A DNA stretch of 64,000 nt, taken from the NCBI RefSeq assembly GCF_904849725.1, contig NC_058518.1, positions 328,126,581 through 328,190,580 of the forward strand. Reading direction: 5' to 3'. The notes under the pieces were generated by a model, which saw only the letters and a list, made by a program, of their open reading frames with translations, was not told where the DNA came from and made no database searches. The stretch is from Hordeum vulgare subsp. vulgare. Taxonomy: Eukaryota > Streptophyta > Magnoliopsida > Poales > Poaceae. The translations under genes were made by a program, and so were the position numbers. Positions 56,939-64,000 of the stretch are shown here, piece by piece; position 1 is the first letter of the stretch; each line of letters starts with the position of its first letter.

Positions 56939-59900
56939 CTGCACCTTGTTAGTGCAAATGTTCGAGGTGGAAGGCCTCATGGCGGTGGACTTGTTGGCCA
57001 CCATGGTGCCGCGCCGAGGCCAGCCGCTGCAGCGCAGGCCGCATCTCATCTGCTAGATGAAGGGATGGAACGACCCATGCCAGCTCTCGGCAAAGGAGGT
57101 GCGAGTGCATTGCGTGGCCCAACGAGTGAACTTCATCTCCGATATCCCGATGGACGAGGACGACTAGAGCTGGGGCAAGGTACCCTACGACCAAAACCAT
57201 CCGACTCCAATGGCAAGCAATTCGCCAACTCCCTTTCTCTTAATGTCCTTGTTGTGTTCTGTGTCTTGATGCCGGATGTGGAATGCAACAACAATTGTTT
57301 TCTCGGCTCCAGATGTACAACCCGCTGGCCGCCAACTTGGCGGAGTCAAATCCGAAGGAGATCGAGGATGCCGATGAGGTGGATCCGAGAATGGTGGCCC
57401 GCGTCGGAGATGATGCGTCAGGGGACGACGGAGGGAGTCGGATGGACCAGAATCGGCTGGCGAGTCCCTTAAGACTGTGTTGTGAGGTTGGCCTGATGAT
57501 GATGATGAGTGGTCAAAGTCACACGATGCAACCACCGTGGAGGACTCGGAGGCGCCAGAGGATGCGGCGAGCGTGCTCAGGAGGCGGGTGCGCCGAGCCA
57601 GTCGCGGCTCAACCGGGGACGAGGCGGAGGACGGGAGGCGGGGCATGTGCTGGTGGGAGCCCATCTGGCCTCCAAGCGAGGCGCCCGTGGGCCTCTGGCT
57701 GGGAGCCACGGAGGCGGCGGGAAGAGACAGCGGGCTGTGCCGGTTGGGCCGACCAGACGGTCGGTTCCCATCAGCACCGGGTAAGTCTCCCAACTGGCTC
57801 ACTCCTAGTTGGTTTTTTATTCGCAAGGTTTTAGTGCTCATCGGAAGATGAAAAGTAGGGCCCCCGGCGCCCTGGTGAAGTCAGCTCGGCCAGTAACGAT
57901 GGAGGGCGGAGGAACCTCCGTGAGGGAACGCGCCGACTAGGCCCAGCTGGAGTCGGCGTAGCGGGTGTTGATCGAGCAGGAGCGGCGTCCTTGGGAGGAT
58001 GCGGCTGAGAAGATGGCAGCTGGAGGTAGAAGCACGGAGCCGTAGCCGGACGGCTTCACCGCTTGGCCACCGGCAAGGGATAAGCGGTCCAAACGGACGC
58101 ATGACCCCGCACGACAGTGGGGAGAGAAACACCCGGATGCGGACGCGACGGAGGCCGCCACGGGACCTGAGCAAGGGCCCAATGACGCCCCGGAAGAGCC
58201 CGAGGTGGCCCCGCAGGCGCCTGATGTCGCACTGCAAGGGCCCGAGGTGGCACCACCGAGGGCTGATGCCATGCCGGAGGTGCCCGAGGTTGTGCCAGAA
58301 GCCACACCGGAGGTGCTGGAGGCCGATATCCAGCCGCCTGACTCGGAGACCCAGGCCAGTGAGGCGGATGCCGCCGATAGCTTGGCGGCAAAGGAGAGAG
58401 GAGGGGCCTCAGGAGCCAAGGCCCCCGCCATGAAGGTGCCCCTCCAGCCCAACTCGTCGATGGAACCGACTGGGGATACGCCCCAGAAGCCGGCGCCATG
58501 GTGGTGTCGGCGCACGGCCCAGCCGCATCCGGGGCGCAGCTGGCGGGCGTCTTGCAGAAGGGGCATCTAGTGTGCGAGTGAGCGGGGTCCCCGCGCTGAT
58601 TGCGGAATTTTCCCAATGCCGCAATCACGTGGCGCAGGTGGCCCAGACTACACGGGATCTGCTGCTTCACCTTGTGAAGTTGGTCGGGGTAAATTTCCTA
58701 CCCCCTGATTTTTCTTTCTTTTTGGATTTCTTCTACTTCTTCCTTCAGTGGGGGTGCACTGGCACACCTACTGGTTGTAGCCCCGGGGACTCAAGCCGGT
58801 TGGGAATCAGCCGGGTTGAGTCCATTTTGTTGTCAGTCTTTGTCTTTTGCTTTGAGTGGGAGCTCCCGAGTGCACCAACTGGGTATAGCCACCGAGGGTC
58901 GGACCAGGTGGGAATCAGCCGAGTCAAGCCTTAATCTTGACGGATCCTTTCTTTTCTTTTTAGGTGTACCATGACCGTCGAGTGACCGCCCATAATGCAT
59001 TGTTGGGTCAGCACAAGGAGGCGTAGAGCCATCTGGGCGATCTCTGGAGCTGGCTGGACCAAGCCGGCCACCAGCGCGACACCCTGTGGGACGAGTGCAT
59101 CCGGCTGCGCCACGAGGCGGACCTATTTCGGGCAGAAAAGAAGGACCGCAAGGCGACCCAGCGCGTGGAGTAGGAGAAGACGGACGTGGACCATCAAGAG
59201 GCCTTGGGGCAGCGGGACGCAACCCATGCTACGGAGCTGAAGCGGCTGGACAAGGTCCACCGCGATGAGCTGGAGCAGCTGAAGGCGGTTCATGGCACGG
59301 CCCTGAAGGCCAAGGACGACTGGCTAGCGGAGGAGGTCAAGGCGGCACGGGTGGCACGAGCCAATCTCGCCATCTAGGTCAAGCCATACGCAACCGGGAG
59401 CGTGAACTAGAGGAGGAGGCGCATGAGGTGGACGTGCTCCTTTCGAGCAAGTTCTCTCGTCCTGTTTTTATTTTTCTTGCGTTGATTTGAGTGTGGCTCC
59501 CCTTCTTGTTCTTTCTTACCCCGCGCCTGCCATCCATCCCAGACTTCTTTTCGGGGATGCATGATGCAGCGGAAGCGGCCGTAATGTTCCATCGTAAAGA
59601 TCAACGGGATGCAGGCATCCAGATCGAGGCGTTTGCCGGTTGGACCATGGAGGAACTAGGGATCGCCTCCAGGTCCCGCTGGACGGAGCTGGAGCGAGCC
59701 CTGGTGCCTCCGAGTGTGGTGGAGGCGGGGTGCATGAGCCGATTGTCCATGGTCCGCGTGCTCTGTCCGAGTGTGGTGGAGCCGGAATCCATGGGTCGGC
59801 TGTCGAGTTGGCTGGAAGCTGGGAGCGCCCGGCTGGGTGACTTGCGAGCCTCGACGGCATGAGCCGACGCATACATAGCGCTTCGCGTCGCCAAGTCATG

Positions 59901-60329
59901 GCACTCGGACCTCGACTTGGTCCTTCTTGCAACCCAGTGCGTCGGCACGGAATCGGAGCTGGCGGCTGTCGAAGACAAGCTGCTCCTATGGTCGAGTGAA
60001 CTTGCGTCGTTTTCCCCGTGGGACGAGTACGTCCCCGAGTTGAGGGCCTCTGGAGCGCGATTCCGTAGGCCCAGTACCGGTTGGCCCTTCATCACCCTGA
60101 AGGTAGCGCCGGCGAGACGGAACTCAAGGGCATCGACTCCAGCAGCGCCGCATATGTCGACCCCGTGATGGAGGACGATACGGGCGCGATGCGCGACGCA
60201 GGAGGTGGCAGAGTCAGAGATGGAGTGTCCACATCGGATGTCACGGGACGTGCTGGAGTCAACGACGAGGCGTCCGCCTCGGCTATTGTAGGCGATGTTG
60301 GAGCCAAGGACGGAGCCTCCGCCGAATAG
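56939..60329 (+). pseudogene. Tat-lineage antisense ORF, remaining exons
   Basis: It continues the gene broken at 55402. It looks spliced: a possible GC-AG intron from about 57213 (GCAAGC) to 57310 (CTCGGCTCCAG), a donor GGTAAGTC at 57780, and an acceptor TTTTTAG before GTGTACC at about 58962. Regions: DPRMVARVGDDASGDD (57370-57440); a Pro-Glu-Val-rich repeat stretch (58205-58330, PEVAPQAPDVALQGPEVAPP); a coiled coil (59186-59377, ELKRLDKVHRDELEQLKAVH); and a C-terminal domain (59917-60160, LLATQCVGTESELAAVEDKL). It is broken by several TAGs (57056, 59171, 59376, 59410). The end is at about 60329. I know of no proven function for such ORFs. Confidence 0.65.
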
Positions 60330-61169
60330 AATTTCTTCCTTCACTACATTTTTCTTAGTTTGCAATTCCACACACTCGGGGTGTAATGTATTGAACTTCT
60401 AGCTGTGGGCCATTTATGCTTGTTTGTAATGTATGCATGTATGTTTGAAAAATTTGTGCTTGCTGACTCGTCTTCTGTTTTTTGTTCCTTTGGCTTCTGT
60501 CTACCCAAAACATTGCCCTTCTCCGGCTTCTGCCCCGCCAGCCCAACAACCGGGAGCCGGTCTATGACTGAGACGGGGCTTCTACCTTTGGGGGGTGGCC
60601 GTGGATTTTTGGATCCACAAAAACATTTAGACTTAGGGCGAGTGCGGTCGAGGTCGGCTAAAAGTAACTACGGAGGGTTCGACTAGCCCGAGCTGGCTGC
60701 ATCTTCATAGTCAGTGTTGGCATGCGACAAGTATTCTCCATCCCACAGTCCCGCTAGCCGGACAACCGGGAGCCGGTCTGTAGCTAGGCAAGGTGGTAGG
60801 GGTTTTTAGTTGGCCCGCACTACTCGACCGGCTATGAAATAGATAGAGGGCTTAGGTCGTCCAGTGAGCCCTCGGGTCCGAGGAGTCGAAACGAGGGGTT
60901 TGCTCGAAAAAAGAACGTGATTGGGGGAATGGAAAAGGCATGCCCCGAGCGTTGGCTAGGGGCACCCGCTACATTCATTAATCCCAAAAGGGTAGGGGAT
61001 ACATACGTACACTTGTTCTTTCTTACCAGTAGAACGGGCAAAGGAGTGCCGCATTCCATGGGTGCTCCGACTCCTCACTGGAGTGCCCTACTGATGATGA
61101 AGGGTCCTTGCGCTTCTGCAGCTTCTGGATGCCCTGCTGATGATGAAGGGTCATGTCTCTAATGTGCAT
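60330..61169. other. Tat element spacer between antisense ORF and integrase
   Basis: No supported gene. It holds two copies of ACAACCGGGAGCCGGTCT (60546-60563 and 60762-60779) and, at 61080-61240, three short repeats of CCTACTGATGATGAAGGGTCC type. The two converging reading frames both end near here. Confidence 0.6.
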
Positions 61170-61978
61170 CTATGGCTTCTCGGCATCTATCAGGTAGTAC
61201 GCGTTGTTGTGCAGCGCCCTACTGATGAAGAAGGGTCCTTCCCATGGGGAGCACAACTTGTGGTGGCCGTTGTTTCTTTGGATTCTCCTGAGTACCAAGT
61301 CCCCTTCGCAGAAGGAAAGGGGTCGGATACGCTTGCTATGGTAGTGGCGAAGCTTCTGTTGGTAGATGGCCGTCCGATTGAGAGCCAGCTCGCGTGCCTC
61401 CTCGAGCAAGTAGACGCCCTCTTCTCTTGCCTCTTTTGCATCCGTCACCATGTACAAGGTGACCAGAGGCGAGTCGAATTCGATGTCCGTGGGGATGACC
61501 ACCTCGGACCCGTACACGAGGAAGAACAGAGTGAAATTGGTTTGCCTGTTGGGCATGCTGCGAAAGCTCCACAAGACGGCTGGGAGCTATTCAATCCAGC
61601 AGCCGGTCGACCGGGTCAGTGGCGTTACGAGCCATGGCTTGATGCCGGCTGGGATCAAGCCATTTGCCCTTTCGGCCTGGCCATTTATCTGCAGGTGGGC
61701 CACCGATGCAAGGTCGAGCCGGATGCCTTCCTTTGAGCAGAAAAGTGCCATCGCACCTTTGGCGAAGTTGGTGCTGTTGTCGGTGATGATGCTATGGGGG
61801 ACGTCGTAGCGGATGGTGATATCCTTGATGAATCGGACGGCCGTGGCGCCGTCCAGCTTCTTGATGGGTCTTGCTTAGATCTACTTCATGAACTTGTCGA
61901 CGACTACCAAGAGATGTGTCATGCCGCCTCTAGAGGTCTTGAATGACCCTCCATGTCGAGTCCCCAAACGGCGAAAGG
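61170..61978 (-). pseudogene. Gypsy (Tat-lineage) integrase, C-terminal half
   Basis: Minus strand from 61978: VWGLDMEGSFKTSRGG (first core Asp), VRFIKDITIRYDVPHSIITD (second Asp at TDNSTNF), GQAERANG (Glu), then an open 134-codon stretch with FFLVYGSEVVIPTDIEFDSP, YQQKLRHYHSKRIRP and LCSPWEGPFFISRAL, a typical Gypsy integrase C-terminus. TAG codons near 61895 and 61889 and a TGA/TAG at about 61590 inactivate it. The left part of pol is cut off by the next LTR. Its orientation, opposite to the ORF at 56939-60329, is as expected for Tat elements with an antisense ORF. Confidence 0.85.
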
Positions 61979-63505
61979 TTATACGCCCATTTTTCATCAT
62001 GCTTTTCTATCGATATTTATTGCATTATGGGCTGTTAATACACATTATGGTACAATACTTATGCCTTTTCTCTCTTATTTTACAAGGTTTACATGAAGAG
62101 GGAGGATGCTGGTAGCTGGAATTTTGGAACGGAAAAGGAGCAAATCTGAGAGACCTATTCTGCACAACTCCAAAGGTCCTGAAAACTTACGGAGAATTGT
62201 TTTGGAATATATAAAAAATATTGGGCAAAAGAAATACATCAGGGGACCCACCAGGTGGCCACAAGCCAGGGGCACGGCCTACCCCCCTAGGCGCGCCCTA
62301 CAGGCTTGTGGCCCCCCTGGCAAGCCTCCGGTGCCCATCTTATGCTATATGAAGGGTTTTGACCTGGAAAAAATCATATCACAACTTTCGGGGTGAAGCG
62401 CCGCCGTATCGAGACGGAACTTCGGCAGAACCAATCTACAGCTCCGGCGAAGCTATTCTGTCGGGGAACCTTCCCTCCCGGATGGGGAAATCGAAGACGT
62501 CATCATCACCGACGATACTCTCATCGAGAGAGGGTCAATCTCCATCAACATATTTATCAGTTTTTTCCACTATCTCCTATCCAACCCTAGTTCATCTCTT
62601 GTATCCGATCTTTGTCTCAAAACCTAAGATTGGTACATGTGGGTTGCTAGTAGTGTTGATTACTCGCTGTAGTTGATGCTAGTTGGTTTACTTGGTGGGA
62701 GATCATATGTGCAGATCCTTAATGATTATTAATACTCCTCTGATTATGAACACGAATATGCTTTGTGAGTAATTATGTTTGTTCCCGAGGATATGGGATA
62801 AGTCTTGCTATAAGTAATCATGTGAATTTGGTATTCGTTCGATATTTTGATGAGATGTATGTTGTCTCTCCTCTAGTAGTGTCATGTGAACATCGACTAC
62901 ATGACACTTTACCATCATTTGGGCATAGGGGAAGGCATTGGAAGTAATAAGTAGATGATGGGTTGCTAGAGTGACAGAAGCTTAAACCCTAGTTTATGCG
63001 TTGTTTCGTAAGGGGCTGATTTGGATCCCTATGTTTCATGCTATGGTTAGATCAATCTTAATTCTGCTTTCATAGTTGCGGATGCTTGAGAGAGAGTTTA
63101 ATCATAAGTGGGATGTTTATCCAAGTAAGGGCAACACCCAAGCACCGGTCCACCCACATACCATATTATCAAAGTAACGAACGCGAATCATATGAGCATG
63201 ATGAAAACTAGCTTGACAGAAATTCCCATGTGCCCTCGGGATCGCTTTTCTTTGTATAAGAGTTTGTCCAGGCTTGTCCTTTGCTACAAAAGGATTGGGC
63301 CACTTTGCTGCACCATTGTGACATTTGTAACTTGCTACCTGTTACGAATTACCTTATCACAAAACTATTTGTTACCGATAATTTTAGTGCTTGCAGAGAA
63401 TACCTTACTAACAACCACTTGTCATTTCCTTCCGCTCCTCGTTGTGTTCGACACTCTTACTTATCGAAAGGAATACGATAGATCCTCTACACTTGTGGGT
63501 CATCA
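61979..63505 (+). mobile_element. Athila-type Gypsy element: 5' LTR
   Basis: It runs from the integrase break (61978) to GGGTCATCA (63505), just before the PBS. A TATA-like GCTATATGAAGGG lies at 62343-62355. The exact start (expected TG) is not clear, so the tip may be lost. It is colinear in style, but not sequence-identical, to the other Gypsy LTRs in the window. The element continues past 64000. Confidence 0.8.
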
Positions 63506-63516
63506 AGACTCTTTTC

Positions 63517-63535
63517 TGGCGCCGTTGCCGGGGAG
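63517..63535 (+). other. Primer-binding site of the Athila-type element
   Basis: TGGCGCCGTTGCCGGGGAG, complementary to tRNA-Asp, as usual for this lineage. It is 11 nt after the LTR end. Confidence 0.9.
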
Positions 63536-63611
63536 TGAAGCGCCTTTGGTGAGTGGAACTTGGTAAGGAAAAATTTATATATTGTTCTAAAATTTACTAT
63601 CACTTGTCACT

Positions 63612-64000
63612 ATGGAAAATAATCCTTTAAGGGGCTTGTTCGGGGTATATTCACCCCGACCAAAAGCACAAAGAGATTCGCCTCAACTTGTTGCACCTAC
63701 TAAAAATATTTATTATGAAATTCCTTCGGGTATGATAGAAAAACTGCTAGCTAATCCTTATGCAGGAGATGGAACACTGCATCCTGATTTGCATCTAATC
63801 TATGTGGATGAAGTTTGTGGATTATTTAAGCTTGTAGATCTGCCCGAGGATGATGTCAAGATGAATGTCTTTCCTTTATCTTTGAAGGAGAAGGCGTTGA
63901 CGTGGTATAGGCTATGTGATGATATTGGATCATGGAACTACAATCGATTGAAATTGGAATTTCATCGGAAGTTTTATCCTATGCATCTGGTTCATAGTGA
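63612..64000 (+). CDS. Gypsy Gag, N-terminal 129 codons, runs off the window
   Basis: Start at ATG 63612 (MENNPLRGLFGVYSPRPKAQ), 77 nt after the PBS. All 129 codons to the window edge are open. The Gag core motifs are present: NIYYEIPSGMIEKLLANPY, LHLIYVDEVCGLFKLVDLPE, LSLKEKALTWYRLCDDIGSW and KLEFHRKFYPMHLVHS. This is the family of Gag used by Athila-type wheat Gypsy elements (from memory); it forms the particle that packages element RNA. The comparable core in the non-autonomous element at 9260 reads LRDRAKTWFSSLPKNSIGSW, so the two Gags are homologous but far apart. Confidence 0.88.
   Translation, partial: MENNPLRGLFGVYSPRPKAQRDSPQLVAPTKNIYYEIPSGMIEKLLANPYAGDGTLHPDLHLIYVDEVCGLFKLVDLPEDDVKMNVFPLSLKEKALTWYRLCDDIGSWNYNRLKLEFHRKFYPMHLVHS

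Noticed and set aside
57185..58670. Long minus-strand ORFs (up to 218 codons) opposite the Tat antisense ORF
   Set aside because: Shadows of a GC-rich plus-strand coding sequence; no motif and no codon pattern supporting the minus strand.

Overview
The window is repeat-dense plant nuclear DNA, almost certainly from a Triticeae grass (wheat, rye, barley or a relative). I infer this from the kinds of transposable element, which I recognise from memory and have not searched: a Caspar-type CACTA transposon, SIRE/Maximus-type Copia elements, Gypsy LTRs ending in the GATACGTCTCC-type terminus, chromovirus LTRs of about 4 kb, and a Tat-lineage Gypsy element with an antisense extra ORF. I found no ordinary host gene, rRNA or CRISPR array. 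Almost every base can be assigned to a transposable element.

Layout. 1-3288 is the right part of a CACTA transposon (337-bp satellite, a small three-exon gene, subterminal repeats, terminal inverted repeat). It sits next to the primer-binding site of a Copia element. From 3290 the window is a tandem series of one nested-TE block seen three times. The block order is: Copia PBS and LTR, chromovirus LTR, Gypsy LTR fragment, second Gypsy LTR, piece of a Tat antisense ORF, non-autonomous Gypsy element (gag-protease only), Copia body. Copia PBS copies at 3290, 22208 and 48979 mark the period (18.9 and 26.8 kb; about 23 kb once a 4-kb solo-LTR insertion in copy 2 and a deletion of about 4 kb in copy 0 are allowed for). 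The third copy passes at 55403-56933 through a solo LTR with perfect GCGAT target duplications into the rest of the Tat element (antisense ORF to 60329, integrase on the minus strand to 61978). At 61979 an Athila-type Gypsy element begins on the plus strand: LTR, tRNA-Asp-type PBS, and an intact gag start that runs off the window.

State of the genes. The Copia gag-protease-integrase-RT-RNase H and the downstream env-like ORF are present twice, each broken by different stops and indels, so much of the decay came after the duplication. The Gypsy gag-protease is also present twice with different lesions. The only uninterrupted retroelement reading frame of note is the partial gag at 63612-64000.

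Points of interest: the tandem amplification itself; a second internal TATA promoter in the Copia element, ahead of the env-like ORF, built like its LTR promoter with an array of GCGGTA-N-TACCGC dyads upstream; two tRNA-like A-box/B-box modules followed by T runs inside a solo LTR; and a +1 frame offset between Copia Gag and Pol in both copies. All boundaries were read by eye by comparing the copies, so they may be off by a few bases.
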